A DNA stretch of 47,310 bases from Companilactobacillus keshanensis (GCF_003946205.1 NZ_RHOS01000017.1:1-47310); one strand, 5' to 3'; positions 1-8,401 are shown, numbered from the stretch's first letter. Notes: generated by a model not told the origin, from the letters alone. A program made the numbers and translations.

Positions 1-70
1 GTATAGAAATTTGTCCATCAGAGTATTCATTTACTAGTTTGACTTTGAATTCTGAAGAGTATTTGGTCAT
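1..70 (-). CDS. IS3-family transposase OrfA, N-terminal 23 residues only
   Basis: Translating leftward from the ATG at 70-68 gives MTKYSSEFKVKLVNEYSDGQ and then ISI at the window edge. This open frame resembles the start of the helix-turn-helix OrfA of IS3-family (IS150-like) transposases, which typically begin M-[TS]-K-Y-S-x-E-F-K-x-K-[LV]-V-x-E-Y. OrfA binds the element ends; the catalytic DDE part is normally supplied by OrfB through frameshifting. A G-run (GGGGG, minus strand) lies about 10 bases upstream and could serve as ribosome binding site. Only the first helix is visible, so the family call rests on this short match and on the adjoining dyad. Whether the rest is intact cannot be seen. 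Confidence 0.6.
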   Translation of the reverse strand, partial: MTKYSSEFKVKLVNEYSDGQISI

Positions 71-123
71 AAAAAAAGTGCCCCCAAAGTTGTTAGATTA
101 TGTCTAACAATTTTAGGGCACTT
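71..123 (-). terminator. Dyad with T-run downstream of pncA, probably also the IS end
   Basis: Outer arms AAGTGCCC (76-83) and GGGCACTT (116-123) and inner arms TTGTTAGA (90-97) and TCTAACAA (103-110) form a long interrupted stem. On the minus strand it is followed by seven T (77-71). It is therefore a factor-independent terminator for pncA as well as part of the presumed IS end. Confidence 0.7.
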
Positions 124-143
124 CAATTACAGTGCCTTTTTAT

Positions 144-698
144 TTATTTTTTAATAGTAGCACCTAATACTTTTTCAAAATGTTCCATTGCCCAGTCATT
201 GCCGACTTGATTGAATGATGCCACTCCTTGACTGTGAACAACAATTTTATATCCCAAATCATAAGCATCCACAGCTGTATGTAAGATACAGATATCCGTA
301 CAAACACCGACAAGATGGAGTGTATCAACGCCTCTTTCACGTAATCTAATATCTAAGGCCGTTCCGGCAAAAGCACTGTATCTTGTTTTATCAAACATTT
401 CAACATTATTTTCTGACTTATGTTTCTCATACCAATCTTTCAAATCGCCAAAAAATTCTCGGCCCCAAGTATCACGTAAATTGTGCGCTGGAAAAAGTTT
501 TGTTTCAGGATGATATGAATCGAATGGTTTGTGAAGATCCGTTGGTAAATATACCCAATCACCCGATTTTCTCATATCCTCAGCTATTTTCATGATCCTT
601 GGTTCAATCAGCTGTCCGGGTTTACCGCAAGTTAATGCACCGTTATCGGCAACAAAATCGTTTGTATAATCAATAATTAAAAGAGCTTGGTTTGACAT
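144..698 (-). CDS. pncA: Nicotinamidase (isochorismatase-like cysteine hydrolase)
   Basis: Hydrolyses nicotinamide to nicotinate and ammonia in the cytoplasm, the first step of NAD salvage. The 184-residue protein is a single isochorismatase-like domain. The Asp-Lys-Cys triad is visible: D10 in IIDYTNDF, K104 in DKTRYSAF and C137 in GVCTDICILHTAVDAY. Likely metal ligands are D54, H56 and H63 (TDLHKPFDSYH) and H72 (FPAHN). The segments CTDIC-LHTAVDAY, KTRYSAFAGT and VASFNQ recall the Bacillus subtilis nicotinamidase (YueJ/PncA), which favours nicotinamidase over the many other members of the superfamily. It lies 64 bases downstream of an alpha/beta hydrolase on the same strand and may share its transcript. 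It ends just before the IS-like element. Confidence 0.88.
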   Translation of the reverse strand: MSNQALLIIDYTNDFVADNGALTCGKPGQLIEPRIMKIAEDMRKSGDWVYLPTDLHKPFDSYHPETKLFPAHNLRDTWGREFFGDLKDWYEKHKSENNVEMFDKTRYSAFAGTALDIRLRERGVDTLHLVGVCTDICILHTAVDAYDLGYKIVVHSQGVASFNQVGNDWAMEHFEKVLGATIKK

Positions 699-762
699 GA
701 GAGATACCTGCTTTCTTTTTACTTTGATTATTGATGGTTATATTGATTAAGTCAAATCTAAA

Positions 763-1608
763 TTACGATTCTTCTGTTTGTGTACTTTCGTCAAAGGCAA
801 TGATTTTTTTAGCGATTTCTTCCGGTTTTTCTAAGAAGGCGATATGACCGGTCCCTATTACATCTTCCATTTTAAGATTCGGAACACGGCCGATAGTTGC
901 TTTAGCATCTTTAATTCCGGCTTCTCCTAAAATTTGATCATTGTCCGAGAACAAGGCCAAAGTTGGTAAGTTAGCTTTACGCATACGGCGATTTAGAGCC
1001 ATTTCTTCAAGGTAACTATCTGTTGACTTCAATAGCTTTTTAGCAACTTTTTTGTCAGTATCTTTGGCTGAATCACCAATGACATTAGGATCAGGTAAAC
1101 TTGAAGTATCAAAATTCTTTGCAAAATATAAATTCGATTTAACTGAAGACTTAGCCATTTTACCTAGTAGAGGTATCGATGATAACGTAGTTGATGTATC
1201 TAAATCAGCATATTTTTGTGTAGCCGGTGTATTCAACATAATTTTTTTAGACATTGCAATATCATGTTGTTCGGCCATTCGATTGACGATAAGTCCACCA
1301 ACACCATAGCCAAAGACAATGACAGGTTTTAGCACTTTAACACGACCGATAGCTTCCCAAATGGCCCAGGCCTCGACATCAATTGTATAAAGATCATCCT
1401 TACCTTCTCCGGAATTGCCTTGTCCCAAGAGATCAATCGCTATAACCGTATATTTATCAGTCAAATAAGGTGTGATCGTATCATAATAGGAGATCGAACC
1501 ATTGATACCTGAAACTAAGACGATAATATCTTTATCGTTACTGATATCACCGGTTAATTTTATATTTACAAATCCACGTGAAGTCTCTAATTTATTTTCC
1601 AAATCCAT
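763..1608 (-). CDS. Alpha/beta hydrolase fold protein with Gly at the nucleophile position
   Basis: 281 residues of a classic alpha/beta hydrolase fold: strand and oxyanion-loop region IIVLVSGINGS (28-38), then TVIAIDLLGQGNS (54-66), a lid region (about 115-210), an acid-residue loop ALFSDNDQ (D222 or D224) and a catalytic-type histidine H255 in GTGHIAFLEKP. The nucleophile elbow, normally G-x-S-x-G, reads G100-Y-G102-V-G104, so the serine is replaced by glycine (codon GGT). Family members are esterases, lipases, haloperoxidases or C-C hydrolases. Without Ser, Cys or Asp at this place, ordinary hydrolysis is unlikely, so this copy may bind ligands or regulate. The substrate cannot be inferred. 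It probably starts a short transcript with pncA. Confidence 0.75.
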   Translation of the reverse strand: MDLENKLETSRGFVNIKLTGDISNDKDIIVLVSGINGSISYYDTITPYLTDKYTVIAIDLLGQGNSGEGKDDLYTIDVEAWAIWEAIGRVKVLKPVIVFGYGVGGLIVNRMAEQHDIAMSKKIMLNTPATQKYADLDTSTTLSSIPLLGKMAKSSVKSNLYFAKNFDTSSLPDPNVIGDSAKDTDKKVAKKLLKSTDSYLEEMALNRRMRKANLPTLALFSDNDQILGEAGIKDAKATIGRVPNLKMEDVIGTGHIAFLEKPEEIAKKIIAFDESTQTEES

Positions 1609-1849
1609 TTGCCTCTTTACTTTTTTCTATCATTAAAAATATACCGAAAAGCCTTAACTTTTGCATTGTATTTGTTTATTTTTAATCAAACAGTAATCTG
1701 TTGTGAGTATAATTCTATTCTATCAGAGATTTATCGCTTTATATTTAGTCTAGTAAAATATTCCCTGTAACTATTTATTCGATTAATATTGACATTCGGT
1801 CTAAAAATTACGTAATCTAGTAAAGGTTATTTTACAGGTAGGTAAAAAT

Positions 1850-3226
1850 ATGAAAGAAAAACTTTTCAAAAAAGCAGACTATAGACAATTCATCTCAAAA
1901 GACTCTCATTTTACGAAATCGTTGACTAAAAACAACTTGATTGCCATGGGTATTGGTTCGATTATTGGTACAGGTATTTTTATTCTTCCCGGAATCGTTG
2001 CTTACTCGACATCTGGACCAAGTATTACCCTCTCTTTTGTCTTGGCAGCAATAGTTTGTATCTTAGCCGCAATGTGTTTTGCGGAATTATCATCGACTTT
2101 TCCAGTTGCTGGTAGTACATATTCATACGGAAGTATCGTTTTTGGACAATTTCCTGGCTGGATCGTTTGTTGGGCATTATGTCTAGAGTACGTATTAGGG
2201 GTCTCAGCCGTTTCTTCAGGATTTTCAGCCTACTTTGTTAGTCTGTTCCAAGGATTCGGTATAGAGCTTCCTAAGGCCCTAACGGGACCTTTTATTCCTT
2301 CAGAAGGAACAATTATCAATTTACCATCAGTTATCGTTCTCATTCTGATTTATTTTCTATTAAAACGAGGTGTCCAAGCCTCTGCCAGAATGAATGCCGT
2401 GATGGTTTTTGTTAAATTAGCTGTCATCATTGCCTTTATCGTTATCGGTTTGTTCTATGTAAAGCCGGCTAATTATCATCCCTACTTCCCAATGGGTGGT
2501 CTGGGTGTTGTTAAAGGTGCTGCTTTAGTATTCTTTGCCTATTTAGGCTTTGACGTCATTCCATCTTCAGCACCTGAAGTTAAAGACCCTCAAAAGAATA
2601 TTCCCGCTGGTATTATGATTTCTCTTGCCGTCTGTGCAGGACTTTATCTGATTATGGCAGCAGTTTTGACGGGTATGGTCAACTATAAAGATCTGAATGT
2701 TTCTGACCCTGTTGTTTTAGCATTGCGATATGTCGGCTTAGGAAAAATTGCCTTTATTATTACGATCGGCGCCCTAGCAGGGATGTTTACTATGATGCTA
2801 AATACGCTTTATGGTGGTTCGCGATTAGTTTATGCACTAGGTCGTGACAAAATGATCCCCGAAAAATTTGGTGAACTAGAAAAGAGATCCAATATGCCAA
2901 TGTTGTCACTAAACGCCATTACGATCATGGCTGTTGTCTTAGGTGGTTTTGTTTCCTTAAAAGAATTAACCAGTCTAGTTAATATTGGAACCCTTCTGTC
3001 ATTCACTTTTGTTTCTCTAGGGGTTATTAAATTGAGACATCGTGATGACGTACCAGAAAGTGGTTTCCACGTTCCTTTTTATCCATTCTTCCCATTATTA
3101 TCAGCATTTCTATGTATCCTGTTGATGACTCAAGTAAGCGTCAATTCATGGATTGCCTTTATAGGTTGGATCATAGTTGGTACCGGAATCTATTTTGCCT
3201 ATGGTTATCGTAAATCAGATAATTAA
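1850..3226 (+). CDS. APC-superfamily amino acid permease (cationic amino acid transporter-like)
   Basis: 458-residue polytopic membrane protein with about 12 hydrophobic segments. The N-terminal GIGSIIGTGIFILPG motif (residues about 36-50) is the substrate-binding unwound helix 1 of the APC superfamily, and FFAYLGFDVIPSSAPEVKDPQKNIP (about 229-253) is the helix 6 region typical of YfnA/CAT-type transporters. It should import amino acids by proton symport or exchange; the substrate is not readable from sequence. It is the only rightward gene left of the origin, so it is transcribed against replication. AGGTAGG lies 6-12 bases upstream of the ATG. A perfect terminator follows at 3235-3280. Confidence 0.85.
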   Translation: MKEKLFKKADYRQFISKDSHFTKSLTKNNLIAMGIGSIIGTGIFILPGIVAYSTSGPSITLSFVLAAIVCILAAMCFAELSSTFPVAGSTYSYGSIVFGQFPGWIVCWALCLEYVLGVSAVSSGFSAYFVSLFQGFGIELPKALTGPFIPSEGTIINLPSVIVLILIYFLLKRGVQASARMNAVMVFVKLAVIIAFIVIGLFYVKPANYHPYFPMGGLGVVKGAALVFFAYLGFDVIPSSAPEVKDPQKNIPAGIMISLAVCAGLYLIMAAVLTGMVNYKDLNVSDPVVLALRYVGLGKIAFIITIGALAGMFTMMLNTLYGGSRLVYALGRDKMIPEKFGELEKRSNMPMLSLNAITIMAVVLGGFVSLKELTSLVNIGTLLSFTFVSLGVIKLRHRDDVPESGFHVPFYPFFPLLSAFLCILLMTQVSVNSWIAFIGWIIVGTGIYFAYGYRKSDN

Positions 3227-3234
3227 TTTAAACT

Positions 3235-3284
3235 AAAAAGTTGAAGTATCTTGAATACAATCAAGATACTTCAACTTTTTTAAT
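3235..3284 (+). terminator. Bidirectional-looking terminator after the permease
   Basis: A perfect 20-bp inverted repeat with a 6-base loop: AAAAAGTTGAAGTATCTTGA (3235-3254) and its complement (3261-3280), followed by a T-run. The A-run on the other side lets it work for the leftward gene ending at 3360 as well. Confidence 0.9.
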
Positions 3285-3359
3285 TCGATTAAAATAATTT
3301 TTTTACATCTTTTGACTAAATTCTAAATATGCTGAATTTGTCCGAAACTCTTCTTAAAT

Positions 3360-4502
3360 TTAGACAAAATCCAATGCTTGTTTCAAATCATCGATCAAAT
3401 CATGATAATCTTCCAAACCAATTGAAAGACGTATCAATTCATCCGTAATACCAACTTTCAGACGTTCTTCTCGGGGAATTTCGGCATGTGATTGGAAGGC
3501 AGGAACTTCGGCCAAGCTTTCAACTGCACCTAAGCTGACAGCAAAAGAAATAACTTTGATATGATTAACAAACTCTTTGGCATTTAATCCTGGATTTAAT
3601 TCAAATGACAACACTCCGCCAAATCCTTTACACTCATCTTTAATAGAATCAAAATTCTTATCACCATCGTGACCAGGATAGTGGATCTTGCTGATACGAG
3701 AATCACTTTCTAGAAATTCAATTACCTTTTCAACATTGAATAAGTGACGATCCATTCTTACAGCTAATGTTTGAATACCTCTTTGTAAAATACTACATTC
3801 CTGTGGTGGTAACACAGCACCAGTAGTGTTTTGATAATTATAAATTTGATCAGCTACATCTTTATCTTTAGCAACGACGACACCAGCTACGAGATCCGAA
3901 TGACCGGCTAAATATTTGGTTGCTGAATGGATCACAACATCTGCGCCTAAATTAAGCGGTTGCTGTAGATATGGTGACAAGAATGTATTGTCGATCACTG
4001 TTAAAATATTGTGTTTTTTAGCAATCGCAGTAATTTGTCTAACATCCGTTAATTGTAATAATGGATTTGTGACTGTTTCGAAATAAATTGCCTTAGTTTC
4101 CGAAGAAATAGCCTTTTCAACGGCAGCCGAATCTCTAGTATCAACTGAAGTAAATGTAACGCCATTTGGCTTCAAATAATCATTGATATAACGGAAAGTT
4201 CCACCATAAATATTATCACCAATAACAATGTTGTCACCCGGTTTAAAGAGTGAAAATGCAGCTGTAATGGCAGCCATTCCTGATGCAAAAGCAAATGCCC
4301 CTGCTCCATTTTCAAGTTTAGCTAATAATTGTTCCAAAGATGCTCTAGTTGGATTGCCTGATCTTTCATAATCCCAACGGACGTCTGCACCAAATTTAGG
4401 AGAAACGTAAGTCGATGAATTGTAAACTGGTGTATTGATCGCACCAGTATTATTATCATCAATTTTCCCTCCATGAATCAATGTAGTATTGAATTTTGAC
4501 AT
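3360..4502 (-). CDS. Cys/Met metabolism PLP-dependent enzyme (cystathionine gamma-synthase / lyase type)
   Basis: A 380-residue fold-type I PLP enzyme that acts in trans-sulfuration between cysteine and methionine. The motif HSATKYLAGHSDLVAG places the Schiff-base lysine at K196. Other family marks are YxRSGNPTR (45-53), SGMAAI (74-79), the PLP-stacking tyrosine in NIYGGTFRY (97-105), VIDNTF (169-174) and SLGAVESL near the C-terminus. MetB (cystathionine gamma-synthase), MetC (beta-lyase) and the gamma-lyase/homocysteine desulfhydrases cannot be separated by eye, so no symbol is given. It is monocistronic, with its own promoter (4550-4578) and GAGGGGG as ribosome binding site. No SAM riboswitch or T-box is apparent in the short leader. 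Confidence 0.85.
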   Translation of the reverse strand: MSKFNTTLIHGGKIDDNNTGAINTPVYNSSTYVSPKFGADVRWDYERSGNPTRASLEQLLAKLENGAGAFAFASGMAAITAAFSLFKPGDNIVIGDNIYGGTFRYINDYLKPNGVTFTSVDTRDSAAVEKAISSETKAIYFETVTNPLLQLTDVRQITAIAKKHNILTVIDNTFLSPYLQQPLNLGADVVIHSATKYLAGHSDLVAGVVVAKDKDVADQIYNYQNTTGAVLPPQECSILQRGIQTLAVRMDRHLFNVEKVIEFLESDSRISKIHYPGHDGDKNFDSIKDECKGFGGVLSFELNPGLNAKEFVNHIKVISFAVSLGAVESLAEVPAFQSHAEIPREERLKVGITDELIRLSIGLEDYHDLIDDLKQALDFV

Positions 4503-4549
4503 AGTAAATCCCCCTCATTTTAAAGTACTCTGCTTGCACTTTGGCAAGT

Positions 4550-4578
4550 ATATTAGCATTATTTTAATTTCATTACAA
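4550..4578 (-). promoter_or_regulatory. Promoter of the trans-sulfuration gene
   Basis: On the minus strand a -35 TTGTAA (4578-4573), a 17-bp spacer ending in TGC (extended -10) and a -10 TAATAT (4555-4550) lie about 47 bases upstream of the start codon. A small CTTGC/GCAAG dyad (about 4533-4548) sits at the likely transcription start. Confidence 0.55.
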
Positions 4579-4607
4579 TAAGCGTATAAACGTCAGATCA
4601 GTAGAAT

Positions 4608-4623
4608 TGTTTCACATGGAACA
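4608..4623. other. Degenerate parS-like site
   Basis: TGTTTCACATGGAACA matches the 16-bp ParB-binding consensus TGTTTCACGTGAAACA at 14 of 16 positions. It lies in the intergenic gap between two leftward genes, about 12 kb left of the origin. parS sites typically cluster around the origin, and a perfect copy exists at 26190-26205, so this may be a weaker second site. Confidence 0.55.
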
Positions 4624-4663
4624 TTCTGTATTTAGAACATATGTTTCTACTAGATATAGTGTA

Positions 4664-5566
4664 CTATTTTTGATGAACAATTTTGTAACAGGTTTCATGA
4701 CTTAATATTGATGATTCAGGACTAACTGGATTCTCTAATTTTTCAGAAACAGCCTTTAAAAACGCTACAATAATAGGTTTAAAACCACGTGTAACTAAGT
4801 TTGGTTCCCAATCAGGACGGGATTTTTGCTGGATTCCACTAGTAGTGTAGTTCTGTAATAAACTCAAATCCTTTAAGACTGCTCTTTGTGTTTCGGTCTG
4901 AACTACACTTTGCTCTAAGTTTAGACCACTGATCATATTAGTTACAACACGTGTTTGACTGTTCTTGCCTGCGATTTCTAAATACATTTGTGCCAATTCT
5001 TCATCCTGCAGAACTAATCTGGAATTAATTTTTTCTACTGGTCCATCCATCAAATATAGTGCCGTATCTACACTGTGAATGGCTAAATCAAAGACAGCCT
5101 TATTTACAGACTGTTCCGTATCTTCACGAGTTTTTTCAACGGTTATCATTCTTTTATCTTTCATTGCTTTTAAATCCTGATTAAAGGGTGCAAAACGCCG
5201 GTTAAAACCACATGTAAGTATTAAATTTTTGGATTCGGCCAACATGTAAAGTCGTTTAACTTCAGCAATATCAGCAGAAACCGGCTTATCAACATAAACA
5301 TTGATACCTGCCAACAATAACTGTTGAATAATTTCAGCATGGGTTTCTGTTGGTGTATGTACAAAAACTGCCAAGGGATGTTCATCAATCAATTGATCCA
5401 AAGTTTGATGCAGATGACTGAAATTATACTTGGCCCTTAACTTCTCGCCTTTTTCTTTATTACGCGTAGTTAAATGCCATTCATATTGACCTTGTAATTC
5501 TGACATAACGGGTAGATATGCTTTTTGAGCAATCTTTCCTAATCCTATAACACCGATTTTTTCCAA
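4664..5566 (-). CDS. Gfo/Idh/MocA-family NAD(P)-dependent oxidoreductase
   Basis: A 300-residue protein with an N-terminal Rossmann domain (GVIGLGKIAQKAYLP, residues 5-19), the HTPTETH stretch after strand 4 and VDKPVSAD (about 92-99), a variant of the family's E-K-P motif whose lysine is the usual catalytic base. The C-terminal alpha/beta domain carries DLAIHSVDTALYL, the usual D-x-G/A-x-H type active-site histidine. These enzymes oxidise or reduce sugars, inositols or related cyclic compounds; the substrate is not inferable here. It is slightly shorter than the usual 320-380 residues. It is preceded by the terminator of the adenine deaminase operon and is probably transcribed alone. Confidence 0.8.
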   Translation of the reverse strand: MEKIGVIGLGKIAQKAYLPVMSELQGQYEWHLTTRNKEKGEKLRAKYNFSHLHQTLDQLIDEHPLAVFVHTPTETHAEIIQQLLLAGINVYVDKPVSADIAEVKRLYMLAESKNLILTCGFNRRFAPFNQDLKAMKDKRMITVEKTREDTEQSVNKAVFDLAIHSVDTALYLMDGPVEKINSRLVLQDEELAQMYLEIAGKNSQTRVVTNMISGLNLEQSVVQTETQRAVLKDLSLLQNYTTSGIQQKSRPDWEPNLVTRGFKPIIVAFLKAVSEKLENPVSPESSILSHETCYKIVHQK

Positions 5567-5622
5567 AATATTTCTCCTTACATACTAAATATTTGTAGGT
5601 CTCTATTTATAATCCAGTATAC

Positions 5623-5652
5623 AAAAAAAGCGTTTGGATTACTCCAAACGCT
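5623..5652 (-). terminator. Terminator of the ABC importer-adenine deaminase operon
   Basis: Stem AGCGTTTGG (5629-5637) and CCAAACGCT (5644-5652) with a 6-base loop. On the minus strand it is followed by a run of T (the A-run at 5623-5629), directly after the ade stop codon. Confidence 0.88.
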
Positions 5653-5658
5653 CTTACT

Positions 5659-7332
5659 TTAATCAAATAGTGGAATTTTTTTCTGTGTTTTAACATCAAA
5701 CATCCCCACATCGGAGATCTTCAATTCTTGAGATACTAATAATGACAAGGTTGAGAAGGACATTATTTCGTTAAAGTTTACATATCCTAAACGATTCATG
5801 GCCTCTCTAACCTGTTTTAGTTTCATAGCCAAAATTTCTACTGGCTCGCTACTGATGATTCCACCAATAATGAGTGGTGCATTAGCAGTTATTTTATCGT
5901 CTTCAGCAACCACATAACCACCTTGTTGATCGATGATTTGATGCTGAACACTTAACATGGAATCAAGATCTGTTCCCATAACCATCAGATTATGATGATC
6001 ATGTGCCCAAGTCGTTCCCACTGCACCAGATTTTTTCAAAGTATTTTTGACCAATCCAAAACTGACATTGCCGTTCTTACCATAGCGTTCTTGCACGACC
6101 AATAATGATAATCCTACACTCTGCCAATCAACTACTCCGTTTACTACTTTTAATTCCATTTTTTCATGTTTAGTGAAAGTACCATGTTCATTGACTGCCA
6201 TTATATTAGCAACAACTAAATCTTGAGAACTTTTAAGAATCAGATCATCTTTAGTAAATTTCTTAGCATGAACCGTTGTCTCTAAATACTTAGGAAAATC
6301 AGCTCTTTGAGATGGTAGATCTGAAACGGAGACTCCAGATTTGAAGACCTTAGAAATAGTAAATTCGTTAAGATCGGACAACACAATCAGATCGGCCACT
6401 CTACCTGGAGTAATTGCCCCACGATCATTGAGGGACATTCTTCTAGCTGGCGTATATGTTGCCATATAAATAGCTTTCTCAGCTGGTAATCCTAGACTAA
6501 TTGCTTTTTGAACAATCATATTCAAATGTCCATGGACCAAATCGTCAGCCATTACATCATCAGTCACAAAGCCAACATATTCGTACAAATTATGATCAAC
6601 TATCGTTTGCATGTTCTCTTTTGAAAGTGACTTCTTTTGAATCTGAATATACATCCCGTTGCTGATTCGTTCGAGCATAGTTTCTGGAGCTTGAAAAGTA
6701 TGATCAGAAGTAATTCCGCTGGCAACAAATTTAGCTAGATCTTCTCCTGTATATTTTGGACAGTGGCCTTCAAGCGGCATCGTTGGACGTTTATTTTGGC
6801 ATAAGCGAATTATCTGTCTGATTAATGAGTCTGGTTCATCAACTATGCCTTTAAAATTCATAGCTTCACCTAAACAAACTATTCGCTTATCCTTCAATAG
6901 TTCATTTACTTCGGATAATCCAATGATTCCACCAGTCGTTTCCATATCTGGCCTAGTTGATGGTACTGATGAAGGGATCGCATAGAATGTATCAACCACA
7001 CTGCTCTGATTCATAAAATCCTTTAATCCTTGTAATCCTGCAACATTAGAAATTTCATGGGCATCGGCAACTACTGTTGTTGTTCCAAATTTAACTGCGA
7101 CTGCTCCGAAATTAGCCGGCCCAGTCATCGAACTCTCGATATGCATGTGAGAATCTATCAAACCAGGAATAAGATATTGACCTTTCGCATCAACCGTTTT
7201 TTTGGCCTCATACTTTAAATTAGTATCAACTCTGACAAACTTTCCATCGGAAATCGCTATGTCTTTTGATTCAAAAGTTTGATTAAAACTGTTAAAAACT
7301 TTTCCATTGATGATCAAAGTGTCTATTTTCAT
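5659..7332 (-). CDS. ade: Adenine deaminase
   Basis: Converts adenine to hypoxanthine and ammonia, feeding adenine into the common purine pool. The 557-residue amidohydrolase is of the two-part AdeC type. The N-terminal beta-sandwich edge leads into the metal-binding D60-S-H62-M-H64-IESSM motif, then TTVVADAHEI, GHCPKYTGEDL with GITSDH, the catalytic-type FVTDDV segment and TPARRMSLNDRGAITPGRVADL. The long C-terminal domain with WAHDHHNLMVMGTD is typical of adenine deaminases rather than cytosine deaminases. It is the last gene of the five-gene leftward operon, 10 bases after the binding-protein gene, and ends at a strong terminator. This link suggests that the ABC importer handles a purine-related compound. 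Length is near the family norm. Confidence 0.92.
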   Translation of the reverse strand: MKIDTLIINGKVFNSFNQTFESKDIAISDGKFVRVDTNLKYEAKKTVDAKGQYLIPGLIDSHMHIESSMTGPANFGAVAVKFGTTTVVADAHEISNVAGLQGLKDFMNQSSVVDTFYAIPSSVPSTRPDMETTGGIIGLSEVNELLKDKRIVCLGEAMNFKGIVDEPDSLIRQIIRLCQNKRPTMPLEGHCPKYTGEDLAKFVASGITSDHTFQAPETMLERISNGMYIQIQKKSLSKENMQTIVDHNLYEYVGFVTDDVMADDLVHGHLNMIVQKAISLGLPAEKAIYMATYTPARRMSLNDRGAITPGRVADLIVLSDLNEFTISKVFKSGVSVSDLPSQRADFPKYLETTVHAKKFTKDDLILKSSQDLVVANIMAVNEHGTFTKHEKMELKVVNGVVDWQSVGLSLLVVQERYGKNGNVSFGLVKNTLKKSGAVGTTWAHDHHNLMVMGTDLDSMLSVQHQIIDQQGGYVVAEDDKITANAPLIIGGIISSEPVEILAMKLKQVREAMNRLGYVNFNEIMSFSTLSLLVSQELKISDVGMFDVKTQKKIPLFD

Positions 7333-7342
7333 ATTCGCCTCA

Positions 7343-8392
7343 TTAATTCATTGTTTGATTCCAAGTTTTGATCCATGTTGGTAATTGTTTATTTACATAG
7401 TTAAAATCAATTAATTTAGCACGTTTTGCAACATCTCCATATGTCATATGTTTAACATCGCGAGTTAAGCTAACTTGATCATTTACTGGTGCATTATTTA
7501 ACGAATCTGAGCCAGCAACAGTTGTTTGTGAATCCTTACTAATACGGTAGTCAATATATTTATAAGCTGCTTCTGTATTCTTGCTATTCTTCAAAATTGA
7601 TACTGTATCGTAGTTAGCGTATGTACCTGATTCCGGAACTACATAATCAACATCTGGAGCTGCACCTTGGATCATATCGACTGCAAAATCACCAACAACT
7701 GCGACGTCGATTTCACCAGATTTGAACATATTAGCAAGATCAGAAGATTTTGCATATGTCTTAACAACGTTTGGTTTTAGTTCTTTCAAGGCACCAAAGG
7801 CTGCTTTACCGTCATCCTTTGTTACGTCAGTTTTAGCATGTTCACTAGCCATATAAACCATGGCTGGTCCAAAAGTAGTTGAAATATCTGGAATGGCAAT
7901 TCTATTTTCTAATTTCTTATCCCATAATTGATCCCATGAAGTGATTTTACCAACTGTCTTAGGATTGTAGATAATACCAATGCTATTAACGGTATAAGGA
8001 ACACTGTTAGTATCCTTAGCCAATTTTTGTTGTTCCTTACTTAAATACTTGAAATTCTTAAGTTTGCTAAAGTCTAATTTCTTAAATAGACCCTTTTTTT
8101 GTCCGGCTACTGCATTGTTTTGAGCTAACTCGATCACGTCAACACTTGAATTAGGATTATGTTCAATTTGAGTAAATCTAGATGAACTATCACCAAATTG
8201 GCTCTTAACCTTTAGCTTGTTATCTTTTTGGAATGGCTTGAAGACATCATTTGTCATCTGCTTAGTTGCTAATCCGAAAGTGGAAACCGTCAACTGCTTA
8301 CTTTCTTTACTGCTATTATTGCTGCACCCTGCTACAAGTAATGTAACTAGTAAAGTTGTAATTATCGCAAAGAATTTAGTATTTTTTTTCAT
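7343..8392 (-). CDS. Lipoprotein solute-binding protein of the ABC importer (PotD/FbpA-like fold)
   Basis: A 349-residue extracellular receptor anchored by lipid. The signal peptide ends in the lipobox LVAGC with the modified cysteine at C23, followed by a Ser/Asn/Lys-rich tether. The mature part is a cluster-type periplasmic-binding-protein 2 fold: LTVSTFG at the start, GIIYNPKTVGKITSWDQLWD and RIAIPDISTTFGPAMVYMA in the middle, and EIDVAVVGDFAVDMIQG in lobe two. The nearest recognised groups are the polyamine (PotD), iron (FbpA) and 2-aminoethylphosphonate receptors. The usual annotation would be spermidine/putrescine receptor, but the ade gene 10 bases downstream and the PurR-like sites upstream of the operon argue for a purine-related ligand. 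That is an inference. Confidence 0.85.
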   Translation of the reverse strand: MKKNTKFFAIITTLLVTLLVAGCSNNSSKESKQLTVSTFGLATKQMTNDVFKPFQKDNKLKVKSQFGDSSSRFTQIEHNPNSSVDVIELAQNNAVAGQKKGLFKKLDFSKLKNFKYLSKEQQKLAKDTNSVPYTVNSIGIIYNPKTVGKITSWDQLWDKKLENRIAIPDISTTFGPAMVYMASEHAKTDVTKDDGKAAFGALKELKPNVVKTYAKSSDLANMFKSGEIDVAVVGDFAVDMIQGAAPDVDYVVPESGTYANYDTVSILKNSKNTEAAYKYIDYRISKDSQTTVAGSDSLNNAPVNDQVSLTRDVKHMTYGDVAKRAKLIDFNYVNKQLPTWIKTWNQTMN

Positions 8393-8401
8393 GTTAATCT
8401 C

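Larger units (their letters stand above)
1..125 (-). mobile_element. End of an IS3-like insertion sequence, cut by the window edge
   Basis: The left edge holds the 5' end of an element reading leftward. It consists of the start of a transposase OrfA (70 down to 1) preceded by a long dyad (76-123). The likely tip on the minus strand is TGAAGTGCCC, starting at 125. That is 18 bases past the pncA stop codon, so the element appears to have landed just downstream of pncA. The dyad with its A-run (T-run on the minus strand) can also terminate transcription coming from pncA, as IS ends often do. The opposite end, the other inverted repeat and the target duplication lie outside the window, so the exact boundary is an inference. 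Confidence 0.6.
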
